DNA from: Bacillota bacterium
Lineage (GTDB): Bacteria; Bacillota; Limnochordia; Darwinibacteriales; Darwinibacteriaceae
Length of the DNA: 6,683 nt
Direction of reading: 5' to 3'
NCBI GenBank assembly: GCA_012799535.1
Contig: JAAZLB010000214.1
Coordinates: 1-6,683, forward strand
Positions 1 to 6,461 of the stretch are shown here, one piece after another (within the stretch, counting starts at the first letter, position 1; every line of letters begins with the position of its first letter). The notes below the pieces were generated by a model. That model ran no database searches. It was given only the letters and a program-made list of their open reading frames with translations, and had not been told where the DNA came from. The position numbers were made by a program, and so were the translations under genes.

Positions 1-749
1 CGACCATCCTGATTAACTACTAAGTGGTAATCACCTGGAGCGATCAAAGCCTTGCCGTTTTCTACTAAATCCCCGTGACTCGCTTCCTTCACTGGAAAGG
101 GAAAGAGACCATCTAGACGTTCTGCAAAACTGCGGGTAAAATCTTTGGGCATGTGTTGAACCACAATAATGCCGGCAGGTAGATTAGGGGGAATTTGCGA
201 AAAAACCTCTTCTACAGCTTTAGGTCCCCCAGTTGAAGAACCGATAATGACCAGCCTAGTGGCTGCACCCTTCGACGGTTCTGGAAAGGTGGGTGGTTTT
301 TTACGCTTTGGAGCTACAGCTGCGGATGGTCTTTTAGGTTTAGGAAATTGAGCAGCGGCTGCCAAACGTACTTTATGCGTGATCTCCTGGGCTACTAAGT
401 CCATATCAAGGGAGATAGCCCCAGAAGGTTTGGCCACAAAATCCACAGCCCCTAAAGACAAAGCCTGTAATGTAGTCTCTGAACCCTTTTTGGTCAAGCT
501 ACTAAGCATGACTACAGGCATGGGTTTGTCCTTCATGATGTGGCGTAATGTTTCTAAGCCATCCATTACAGGCATTTCCACATCAAGGGTAACCACATCC
601 ACTTCTAGTTGGGCCAGTTTCTGGAGAGCGTCTTGCCCGTTACGGGCGTAACCAACCACTTCCAGATCTGGTTCTGCATCTATTATCTCAGTAATGACTT
701 TGCGCATAAAAGCACTGTCATCTACGACCAAAACCTTAATAGGCACCAT
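1..749 (-). CDS. cheB: CheB, chemotaxis response regulator protein-glutamate methylesterase (3' end cut off by window)
   Basis: CheB hydrolyses methyl-glutamates on chemoreceptors (and can deamidate glutamines), resetting receptor sensitivity when phosphorylated by CheA. The first 249 residues are present. Residues 1-125 are a receiver domain: acidic pair D10/D11, phospho-acceptor D56 in TLDVEMPVMDG, S83/S84 in the position of the conserved Ser/Thr, and K107 in VAKPSG. Residues about 135-163 are a Lys/Pro/Ala-rich linker. The methylesterase domain follows, with IGSSTGGP placing the catalytic serine at S172 and QHM placing the catalytic histidine at H199. The catalytic aspartate expected near the C terminus lies outside the window. 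The ATG at 749 is the only plausible start: an in-frame TGA lies two codons upstream, and GAGGTGAT is correctly spaced before it. It is the last gene seen here, 8 nt after cheD. Identity is secure from the receiver-linker-GSSTGG architecture. Confidence 0.97.
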   Translation of the reverse strand, partial: MVPIKVLVVDDSAFMRKVITEIIDAEPDLEVVGYARNGQDALQKLAQLEVDVVTLDVEMPVMDGLETLRHIMKDKPMPVVMLSSLTKKGSETTLQALSLGAVDFVAKPSGAISLDMDLVAQEITHKVRLAAAAQFPKPKRPSAAVAPKRKKPPTFPEPSKGAATRLVIIGSSTGGPKAVEEVFSQIPPNLPAGIIVVQHMPKDFTRSFAERLDGLFPFPVKEASHGDLVENGKALIAPGDYHLVVNQDG

Positions 750-751
750 GT

Positions 752-759
752 ATCACCTC
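752..759 (-). promoter_or_regulatory. cheB ribosome binding site overlapping the cheD stop codon
   Basis: The minus strand reads GAGGTGAT, a near-perfect Shine-Dalgarno sequence, starting inside the last bases of cheD and covering two bases of its TGA stop (760-758). It ends 2 nt before the cheB ATG, with its GAGG core 6 nt further up. Ribosomes finishing cheD would terminate on this site, which suggests translational coupling (inference). Confidence 0.75.
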
Positions 760-1237
760 AAATCTCAATAGGTTCTTTGCCTATAGCTGTTACTGTTACT
801 ACACCGTTTTCCACAAAAAAACGCATTTTTCGCCCATGGCTACCTTTTACGTCTTTTCCACTGATGGGAATCTGGTATTTGGCAAGGTGTTCCATTACTG
901 CGACAACGTTTTGTTCACCAATGCTAACACTATTGACATTTAAGTTGGGAAAAAGATTGGCCCCGCCAGCTAATTTGGCTTGGAGCCGTGATTTTTGGGC
1001 ACCTAAGCGTACCGCTTCTTCAATCATGGCAGGGATTCCCGTATCAGCATATTTACCTGGTAACGCATCTGGATCATTGGCGCGACTTTTTGGTAGAAAA
1101 ATATGACCCATGACCCCAACTTTTGCTGCACTATCGTATAAAGCCACACCAACGCAGGACCCTAAACCAACAGTGGTCAGGATGCCCTCTGTCTTTAGCG
1201 AGCAAATCTGCCCCATATTCACAAACAACTCTACCAT
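758..1237 (-). CDS. cheD: CheD, chemoreceptor glutamine deamidase
   Basis: CheD converts specific receptor glutamines to glutamates, and in Bacillus-type systems it also binds CheC and stimulates its CheY-P phosphatase activity. The 159-residue protein is of normal family length. Near the N terminus is the signature GLGSCVGVALYD followed by GVMGHIFLP. By comparison with the Thermotoga maritima enzyme, the catalytic residues would be T22, C28 and H45, all present. A second conserved stretch, AKLAGGANLFPNLNVNS, is also typical. The start is ATG at 1237, sharing its A with the cheC TAA stop (TAATG, 1-nt overlap). GGAGG at 1245-1249 lies 7 nt upstream, inside the end of cheC. This arrangement suggests coupled synthesis with its binding partner CheC. 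The cytoplasmic protein shows no signal peptide or membrane segment. Confidence 0.97.
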   Translation of the reverse strand: MVELFVNMGQICSLKTEGILTTVGLGSCVGVALYDSAAKVGVMGHIFLPKSRANDPDALPGKYADTGIPAMIEEAVRLGAQKSRLQAKLAGGANLFPNLNVNSVSIGEQNVVAVMEHLAKYQIPISGKDVKGSHGRKMRFFVENGVVTVTAIGKEPIEI

Positions 1238-1830
1238 TACATTTCCTCCAGGCCTAGGATACGAGCTATTTTATCAAAATCTTCCTGATCTGGAAGGAAA
1301 ATTATGTTACCCTCTATAGCCTCTCCATCTGCAAAAAACTCAGTACGGATCACCGTAACCTCACTAATAACTTCTGCACCTGCCAAAACGCTCTCCCAAA
1401 CTGCCCCAGCCATGTCAACGGCAACACCGGGAATGCTGGGGGCCATCAAGAGATTGGTCATCTTGGAAAGCGCGTTTAAATAAGAGGTAATCATAATGTT
1501 ACCCAACTCCTGGAGTGCGGAAAGGGCTAGTTCATTCACTTCACCACTATCATCGCCAGTTAAGAGACGTACCAAGTGCATGGCACTATCATAAGGAAGC
1601 ATGAAAGCCATATGTCCTCCTACGTCTCCAGAAACTACAATGAAGATACCTACCACTACTTGCTCCAACCCACCTACATATTGAGCGGCTTCAGTAAAGG
1701 GTAATAGGCGTGCTTCTGGGACTACAAGTTGAAAAAGTTTACCACTTAACATTTGGGAGAGAGCGGTGGTCGCGTGTCCTGTTCCGATGTTAGCTAATTC
1801 CTTGAGGAAATCTAACTTGGCTTCATTCAT
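1237..1830 (-). CDS. cheC: CheC, CheY-P phosphatase of the CheC/FliY/CheX family
   Basis: CheC dephosphorylates CheY-P and is activated by binding CheD; the exchange of CheD between CheC and receptors is part of adaptation in Bacillus. The protein is 197 residues. Both family active sites are intact: ELAN (E11/N14) in FLKELANIGTGHATTALS, and ELGN (E108/N111) in ALQELGNIMITSYLNALS. Two complete sites match a classical CheC rather than an inactive homologue. It lacks the N-terminal peptide and the C-terminal FliN domain that mark FliY, so it is not a second FliY. The ATG at 1830 is preceded by AGGGGGGAG (1835-1843), which overlaps the cheY TAG stop, so this start is well supported. The gene lies 11 nt after cheY and overlaps cheD by 1 nt. 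Confidence 0.97.
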   Translation of the reverse strand: MNEAKLDFLKELANIGTGHATTALSQMLSGKLFQLVVPEARLLPFTEAAQYVGGLEQVVVGIFIVVSGDVGGHMAFMLPYDSAMHLVRLLTGDDSGEVNELALSALQELGNIMITSYLNALSKMTNLLMAPSIPGVAVDMAGAVWESVLAGAEVISEVTVIRTEFFADGEAIEGNIIFLPDQEDFDKIARILGLEEM

Positions 1831-1841
1831 GGGACTCCCCC

Positions 1842-2204
1842 CTACGAACTGATTTTTCGTAACGACTCCACAACCCGTTCGGCATCAAAGGGTTTTACTA
1901 AAAAGTCCTTTGCGCCAGCACTAAGGGCCTCTATAACCATTGGTTTTTGTCCCATTGCACTACATACAATGATCTTTGCGTCAGGATCTATTTTCATGAT
2001 TTCTTTGATTGCAGTGATGCCATCCATTTTCGGCATGGTAATATCCATGGTCACCATATCCGGTTTTAATTCTTTGTACAAGGCAATAGCTTCTTCCCCA
2101 TCCCCTGCTTCCCCAACGACAGTGTAACCGTTCTTTTCGATTACGTTTTTTAATGTCATGCGCATAAATGCGGTATCGTCGGTAATTAGTACTGTTTTAG
2201 CCAT
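1842..2204 (-). CDS. cheY: CheY, chemotaxis response regulator
   Basis: CheY is the diffusible signal between the receptor-CheA complex and the flagellar switch. The 120-residue protein is a single stand-alone receiver domain with no output domain. Key residues are all present: acidic pair D9/D10 in LITDDTAFMR, phospho-acceptor D54 in VTMDITMPKMDG, S82 in IIVCSAMGQ, and K104 in FLVKPF. In Bacillus-type systems CheY-P binds FliM and FliY and is dephosphorylated by FliY and CheC; both partners are encoded alongside. The ATG at 2204 has TAGGAGAT (2211-2218) 6 nt upstream. It starts 15 nt after the cheA stop codon. A sporulation-type or transcriptional regulator can be excluded because no DNA-binding domain follows. 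The context makes the chemotaxis role near certain. Confidence 0.97.
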   Translation of the reverse strand: MAKTVLITDDTAFMRMTLKNVIEKNGYTVVGEAGDGEEAIALYKELKPDMVTMDITMPKMDGITAIKEIMKIDPDAKIIVCSAMGQKPMVIEALSAGAKDFLVKPFDAERVVESLRKISS

Positions 2205-2219
2205 TTGTTCATCTCCTAT

Positions 2220-4214
2220 CTAAATTAGAGTACTATTGTCGAGAATTAGGGCCACGTTACCATTGCCTAAGACTGTTGCACCGGCTATGCCCCGTATATC
2301 ACTCACAATGCCACTCAGGGACTTAATTACAATTTCCTGCTGACCAATGAGATCCTCCACTATGAAACCAACTTTTTGCCCTCTGATTTCCACAATGATG
2401 ACTGGGAGGGGTCCTTCAGATTCTAAGTGGTTAAAACCTAGGACTTCCGCCAAGTCATAAAGGGGTAGAACCTCATTACGTAGAAGGATTACATCATGTT
2501 GCTGTACAGTCTTGATTTGACTGCGCTCAATTTGAATGTTCTCTCGCACCGCCTGAATGGGAATTGCCAATGTTTCCCCATCAACCACTACTAAAAGGGC
2601 CTTAATGATGGCAAGTGTTAGAGGCAATTTTATGATGGTGCGTAAGGATTGTCCTGGTACGCTTTCCATATCGATTGTCCCACTAAGGGATTCTACCGTT
2701 GTTTTCACCGCATCTAACCCTACCCCACGGCCAGAGAGATCAGTCACTTCTTCAGCTGTACTGAAGCCTGGATGGAAGAGTAAGTCAACCGCTTCACGGA
2801 CTGTAATTTCTCCAGTATCTGCTGGCAATAAGCCCCTTTGGATACCTTTGTCACGAATGCGATCCACATCTAAACCTTGACCATCATCACTAATCTCAAT
2901 AAGAATATGGCTACCTTCGTGACGGGCGCCAAGGCGGATCGTGCCTGTGGTAGGCTTGCCGTTGGCAAGGCGCACTTCTCGCGACTCCAAACCATGATCA
3001 ATGGAATTACGAATTAAATGTACGAGGGGATCCCCGATCTGATTTACAATGGAACGGTCCAATTCGGTTGTTTCTCCGAAAATCTCTAGGTTAATGTCCT
3101 TCTTGCTGGACTGAGCTAAGTCCCGGACCATTCGTGGAAAGCGGTCAAAGACTTGTTTAATGGGGACCATCCGTAGGCTCATGGCTGCATATTGCAGTTC
3201 AGTTGTGACCCTGTCAAGCTGGGCCAAGGCACTTTTCTGATCTGCGTTATCTTCGTCTTTAGTCATCTCCACAACCTGAGTACGACTAATTACTAATTCT
3301 CCTACTAAGTTGATAAGCTTGTCCAAACGCTCTGTTTCCACCCGCACTAATGCTTCCTGGCGTTGAGTACGAATTGGAGACACCCTTGGTTCTCCACGTG
3401 TAGCTGCGGTTTCCAGGCGGGCACGGTTAGGGACAGCTTTCTCATCAGTGGGCGCAATAGAAAGAGTTTTATCACTGTCTAGGTCCAGAGCCGCAACATC
3501 CGCTTTCGCAATTTCTGAAATACCTTCTATTATTCCTTGAATCTTTTCAGCTGATTCTTTGGTTAAAATAATCAGTCCAAATTGATTGTCAAACTTTTCG
3601 TCCTCCAGATCTTGAGCGGAAGGATTGCTTTGGATAATAGTGCCTACTTCTTCTACCGCTTGAAACACCGTATAGACCCGCACAGATTTGAGGATGGTGT
3701 TTTCCCGTAAAGTGACTATTACTTTAAAGGAGTTATAGCCCTGTTCTAACCCTTGCTTGATGGTTTCTCGGTTGAACTCATCAAGTTCTACTGTGAGATT
3801 GGAAGCGAACTCTGTGCTCTCAGGGGCTGAATCGCCGTTTCCATTGATCAATGCTTCTAGAGCGGCGATCTCTTCTCGAAAAGAGCTGATCGGTTCTTCA
3901 TTAATAGTTTGTTCAAGTAACACCTCGAGGGTGTCCACGGAGCTAAATAGAACATTGATCACATGGGGCTCCGGCTGGAGCTCACCATTGCGTAATAAAT
4001 CTAAAACACTTTCCATCTCATGGGTAAACTCAGCTAATTCATCAAAGCCCATTGTTCCAGCCATGCCCTTAAGGCTATGGGCGGCCCTAAACATCTCATC
4101 CAAAATGGCTTTATCGGCAGGATTATTTTCAAAGCTGAGCAAATCGTCATTTAGAGATTGAAGATAATCTCGGGCCTCAGCGGCAAATACTTCCTTGAAT
4201 GCATTGATGTCCAT
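2220..4214 (-). CDS. cheA: CheA, chemotaxis sensor histidine kinase
   Basis: CheA autophosphorylates on an N-terminal histidine under receptor/CheW control and passes phosphate to CheY and CheB. From the chosen start the protein has 664 residues. P1 (Hpt, about 1-120) has phospho-acceptor H46 in FRAAHSLKGMAGTMG. About 145-245 looks like one P2 CheY/CheB-docking domain. P3 dimerisation helices (about 288-350) include RLDKLINLVGELVISRTQV. P4 ATPase (about 350-530) has the N-box HLIRNSIDHGLE (N403, D406, H407), G1 DDGQG (443-447) and G2 GRGVGL (495-500). P5, the CheW-like domain, runs from about 533 to the end. The G3 position reads PGQSLRT instead of the usual G-x-GTT type. The ATG at 4214 is chosen because AAGGGGGAG (4219-4227) lies 4 nt upstream. 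A longer frame opening at TTG 4253 adds 13 residues unlike CheA and has no spaced Shine-Dalgarno. It starts 45 nt after fliY. Confidence 0.97.
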   Translation of the reverse strand: MDINAFKEVFAAEARDYLQSLNDDLLSFENNPADKAILDEMFRAAHSLKGMAGTMGFDELAEFTHEMESVLDLLRNGELQPEPHVINVLFSSVDTLEVLLEQTINEEPISSFREEIAALEALINGNGDSAPESTEFASNLTVELDEFNRETIKQGLEQGYNSFKVIVTLRENTILKSVRVYTVFQAVEEVGTIIQSNPSAQDLEDEKFDNQFGLIILTKESAEKIQGIIEGISEIAKADVAALDLDSDKTLSIAPTDEKAVPNRARLETAATRGEPRVSPIRTQRQEALVRVETERLDKLINLVGELVISRTQVVEMTKDEDNADQKSALAQLDRVTTELQYAAMSLRMVPIKQVFDRFPRMVRDLAQSSKKDINLEIFGETTELDRSIVNQIGDPLVHLIRNSIDHGLESREVRLANGKPTTGTIRLGARHEGSHILIEISDDGQGLDVDRIRDKGIQRGLLPADTGEITVREAVDLLFHPGFSTAEEVTDLSGRGVGLDAVKTTVESLSGTIDMESVPGQSLRTIIKLPLTLAIIKALLVVVDGETLAIPIQAVRENIQIERSQIKTVQQHDVILLRNEVLPLYDLAEVLGFNHLESEGPLPVIIVEIRGQKVGFIVEDLIGQQEIVIKSLSGIVSDIRGIAGATVLGNGNVALILDNSTLI

Positions 4215-4259
4215 TGCTCTCCCCCTTCTTGCAACGAATTCCCGTTCCCCCAATATCCA

Positions 4260-5354
4260 CTAGCGTACACTCACAATACGATCTTTCTGAGTTGCAATCT
4301 CTGTAATGCGCACCCCAAACTGTTCTCCAACTACTACTACTTCGCCCTTGGCAATCAGAGTATCGTTGGCAAAAAGTTCAATAGGCTCACCGTGCAAGGA
4401 TTCTAGCTCCATGATGTGACCCGGTCCAAGGCGTAAAATATTATCAATGGACATGCGGGTACGCCCGAGAATAGCTCGAACTTGTACTGGAATTCCTCTA
4501 ATGAGGTCCACGTTTAGATTACCTAGATCCGGCCCTGCAGGAGTACTATCCTGCGATACTGGCGTAGGAGGTACTGGATCAGCAGGTTTTTGTTTTCTCA
4601 AGTCGGTCCAAGTTGCACTTATTGGTTCATCTACAACTTGTTTTTCGGTTAAATAAGGTTCCTCTTCTGGTGGTAAGAGGCTCTTAGCCATTTCTTTGGC
4701 AAAATCAGTCTCAACAATTTGCAAAATAGTGCTATCCACTAAATTTTCAATTTCGATTCTAAAGGCTATGGTAACCACAGGATCCTGTTGAGGGATACCA
4801 TCGGTCAAAGTATCTTGCGATAAATCGCGCCGATCGGTACTTGGAGGTGAAATGTCAATAAACCTGCCAAATAAATCCGACATGGCTGTAGCTGCTGAGC
4901 CCATCATCATATTCATGGCTTCGGTTACAGCACTTAAATAAAGTTCATCTACGGTTTCTGGTAAGTCAGTTCCGTCCCCACCCATCATGAGGTTACCGAT
5001 TACTAAAGCGTCCCGTTCTCGAATTACTAAAAGATTAGAACCGGATAAACCTGCACGATATTCCACATTAACAATAATACAGGGGACCGGATAAGACTCT
5101 GTAACCACTTGAGGCGTGCTCATGTAAATCGAGGGAACCGTGATCCTCACTTTGCGGTTAACTAAAGTACTTAAGGCGGTGGCAGCGGAGCCCATGGAGA
5201 TATTTCCGATTTCTCCCAGAATGTCTTGCTCAAGTGAGGTCAAATAGTCATCAATGTTCAAGCTTTGGGGAGGATCATTCTTGTTTTCTTGGCTTTGCGC
5301 ATGTTCGTTCAGGAGGGCATCTAATTCCTCTTGAGTCATTAAGCCATCATTCAT
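4260..5354 (-). CDS. fliY: FliY, flagellar switch protein with CheY-P phosphatase and FliN domains
   Basis: FliY is a C-ring (switch) component of Bacillus-type flagella that also dephosphorylates CheY-P at the motor. The protein has 364 residues, close to the 378 of B. subtilis FliY. Residues 1-16 (MTQEELDALL at 6-15) form the CheY-P-binding-type peptide also found in FliM. Residues about 35-225 are CheC-like, with two intact active sites: EIGN (E48/N51) and EAMN (E145/N148). A Pro/Glu-rich linker spans about 226-278. The C terminus (about 280-362) is a FliN/SpoA domain containing VQVRAILGRTRMSI and LRLGPGHIMELE. The ATG at 5354 is chosen because AAGGAGG (5363-5369) lies 8 nt upstream. An in-frame GTG at 5378 would place that site inside the gene. 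The first 8 nt overlap the end of fliM, so its ribosome binding site is within fliM. It would replace a separate FliN. Confidence 0.96.
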   Translation of the reverse strand: MNDGLMTQEELDALLNEHAQSQENKNDPPQSLNIDDYLTSLEQDILGEIGNISMGSAATALSTLVNRKVRITVPSIYMSTPQVVTESYPVPCIIVNVEYRAGLSGSNLLVIRERDALVIGNLMMGGDGTDLPETVDELYLSAVTEAMNMMMGSAATAMSDLFGRFIDISPPSTDRRDLSQDTLTDGIPQQDPVVTIAFRIEIENLVDSTILQIVETDFAKEMAKSLLPPEEEPYLTEKQVVDEPISATWTDLRKQKPADPVPPTPVSQDSTPAGPDLGNLNVDLIRGIPVQVRAILGRTRMSIDNILRLGPGHIMELESLHGEPIELFANDTLIAKGEVVVVGEQFGVRITEIATQKDRIVSVR

Positions 5355-6336
5355 CGTTCGCCCCTCCTTCTGGATCACAGACGCTGGTAATTACTACACC
5401 TAATCTTGATCCAAGTACTCCTGGGGTTCCTTTAAACTTGGTCATGGAACCTACCTTAATATCTAAAGTCTCGTTCTTTTTACGGTCCAAGGGAATCACA
5501 TCACCTTCCGCTAAGTCTAGCAAATCTTGTACCGGCAGAACCGTACAGCCTAATTCTACTTCTACAGGTACAATGGCCGCACGCACTTTAGACTGCAGAA
5601 GCTCGATTCGAGCAGGATCAGGCTGCTGTAGGGACTCAAACATTCTAATTTGCGTCAAGTTTTTCATAATCGGCTCTAAGGTCCGATGTGGTAAGCAAAT
5701 ACTGATCATTTCACTCACTTCGTTTAAATCGAAACGCATAGTGACTAAGGCGATTACATCCCGGTCTGATGCTACTTGAAGAAATTGTGGATTGTTTTCC
5801 ATGTAATCTAGTTCAAAACGAAGTTGTGCCACTTCTTGCCAAGCATCACCAAGCAGGGAGGCAAATACACTAATTACTTGTTTTTTGAGCACCGCGGTTT
5901 CAATATCCGTAAGTCCTCTTGTACGCCCAATAGGTTCTCCGTCCCCGCCACAGAGACGGTCGTGGAGCAAAAAGGCTATGTCAGGAGTAAGTTGCATGAC
6001 TGCATAACCATCTAAGGGGTTTACCTTAAACACGTTTAAGACTGAGGGATTAGGCAAAGAACGTACAAAATCCCCAAAGAGCATTTGTTCAATAGAGTGG
6101 ACTCTGAGCTCCACTTTATTTCGTAGTTTCGCCGACATAAGCCCTGAGTAGGTTCGGGAAAATTGATCGTGGATTCTCTGTAAGGCCCGGATATGTTCCT
6201 TGGAGAATTTGTTGGGTTTACTAAAATCATAGAGCGGTTCTTCCGCGTCCAAGTTATCTGCTTCTAATTCAAGTTCTGGCTGGGAGGCCGCCCTAATCAG
6301 CATATCAATTTCTTCTTGCGATAAGATATCATGCAA
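5347..6336 (-). CDS. fliM: FliM, flagellar motor switch protein (TTG start)
   Basis: FliM is the central C-ring protein linking FliG to FliN/FliY and binding CheY-P to switch rotation. From the chosen start it has 329 residues (B. subtilis FliM: 332). The N-terminal peptide LSQEEIDML is the conserved CheY-P docking segment. An acidic linker is followed by YDFSKPNKFSKEHIRALQRIHD, the entrance to the CheC-like middle domain. GGDG (130-133) matches the GGxG loop that contacts FliG. The C-terminal SpoA/FliN-like domain begins around residue 250, with AEGDVIPLDR typical. Start choice: AAGGAGGT (6344-6351) lies 7 nt before TTG 6336-6334. The alternative GTG at 6345 sits inside that Shine-Dalgarno, and an in-frame TAG closes the frame three codons above it. 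It is the first gene after the predicted sigma-28 promoter and overlaps fliY by 8 nt. Confidence 0.96.
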   Translation of the reverse strand: MHDILSQEEIDMLIRAASQPELELEADNLDAEEPLYDFSKPNKFSKEHIRALQRIHDQFSRTYSGLMSAKLRNKVELRVHSIEQMLFGDFVRSLPNPSVLNVFKVNPLDGYAVMQLTPDIAFLLHDRLCGGDGEPIGRTRGLTDIETAVLKKQVISVFASLLGDAWQEVAQLRFELDYMENNPQFLQVASDRDVIALVTMRFDLNEVSEMISICLPHRTLEPIMKNLTQIRMFESLQQPDPARIELLQSKVRAAIVPVEVELGCTVLPVQDLLDLAEGDVIPLDRKKNETLDIKVGSMTKFKGTPGVLGSRLGVVITSVCDPEGGANDE

Positions 6337-6343
6337 TAAACCC

Positions 6344-6351
6344 ACCTCCTT
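6344..6351 (-). promoter_or_regulatory. fliM ribosome binding site (decides the TTG start)
   Basis: The minus strand reads AAGGAGGT, fully complementary to the 16S rRNA 3' end over eight bases. It is followed by GGGTTTA and then TTG, a 7-nt spacing. The site physically overlaps the upstream GTG (6345-6343), which therefore cannot be an efficient start. Confidence 0.85.
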
Positions 6352-6362
6352 CTAAGGTTAGG

Positions 6363-6403
6363 TAAATGAGAGAGCTCGCGTTCAATCAAGGCTCTCTCAT
6401 TTA
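6363..6403 (-). repeat. Perfect 13-bp inverted repeat (stem-loop) in the fliM leader
   Basis: TAAATGAGAGAGC at 6363-6375 is the exact reverse complement of GCTCTCTCATTTA at 6391-6403, separated by 15 nt. In minus-strand RNA it can form a 13-bp stem with a 15-nt loop. It is not followed by a U-run on the minus strand (the next bases are CC), so a standard intrinsic terminator is unlikely. One arm touches the -10 box of the predicted sigma-28 promoter, and the predicted transcription start (about 6396) falls within that arm. It could act as a 5' mRNA-stabilising hairpin, a processing site in read-through RNA from cheW, or a protein-binding operator. The repeat itself is seen directly; its role is inference. 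Confidence 0.8.
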
Positions 6404-6429
6404 TATCGACAGATCCGGAACAAATCTTA
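6403..6429 (-). promoter_or_regulatory. Predicted sigma-28 (SigD/FliA-type) promoter for the fliM-cheB genes
   Basis: The minus strand reads TAAGATTT (6429-6422), an 11-nt spacer, then GTCGATAT (6410-6403). The sigma-28 consensus is TAAAGTTT-N11-GCCGATAA, and Bacillus SigD prefers GCCGATAT. The -35 box matches at 6 of 8, the -10 box at 7 of 8 against the Bacillus form, and the spacer is exact. The location is right: in the only real gap of the cluster, upstream of fliM and in its direction. The start would fall near 6396, giving a leader of about 60 nt. If correct, this gene set is expressed with late flagellar/chemotaxis genes. Not tested experimentally here. Confidence 0.65.
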
Positions 6430-6461
6430 ACTGAAAAAACTTAATTAACAATGCATTTGAC

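Noticed and set aside
609..1106. 165-codon plus-strand open frame antisense to cheB/cheD
   Set aside because: It overlaps conserved catalytic segments of cheD and cheB, matches no family I know and spans a gene boundary, so it is a shadow.
2668..2675. Second sigma-28 -10-like box (ATCGATAT, minus strand) inside cheA
   Set aside because: No -35-like sequence at the right distance, and it lies in the coding region for the CheA ATPase domain.
3757..4161. 134-codon plus-strand open frame antisense to the CheA P1/P2 region
   Set aside because: Low-complexity Ser/Asn-rich translation opposite a clear CheA Hpt domain; no family match.
4215..4253. 13-residue N-terminal extension of CheA from TTG 4253
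   Set aside because: No spaced Shine-Dalgarno precedes it, the true site AAGGGGGAG lies inside it, and the added residues do not resemble the Hpt N terminus.
5355..5378. 8-residue N-terminal extension of FliY from GTG 5378
   Set aside because: The AAGGAGG at 5363-5369 lies within the extension and is 8 nt from ATG 5354, which also matches the usual FliY N terminus.
5234..5779. 181-codon plus-strand open frame antisense to fliM/fliY
   Set aside because: It is fully covered by two strongly supported genes on the other strand, has Ser/Thr/Arg-rich composition typical of antisense translation and no recognisable domain.
6363..6403. Intrinsic terminator after cheW
   Set aside because: The stem is perfect but no U-run follows on the minus strand, and it overlaps a predicted promoter; a termination role is not supported.
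6423..6451. Sigma-A promoter TTGTTA-N16-TAAGAT upstream of fliM
   Set aside because: Only 4 of 6 matches in each box in an AT-rich stretch; the sigma-28 match overlapping it is much better.
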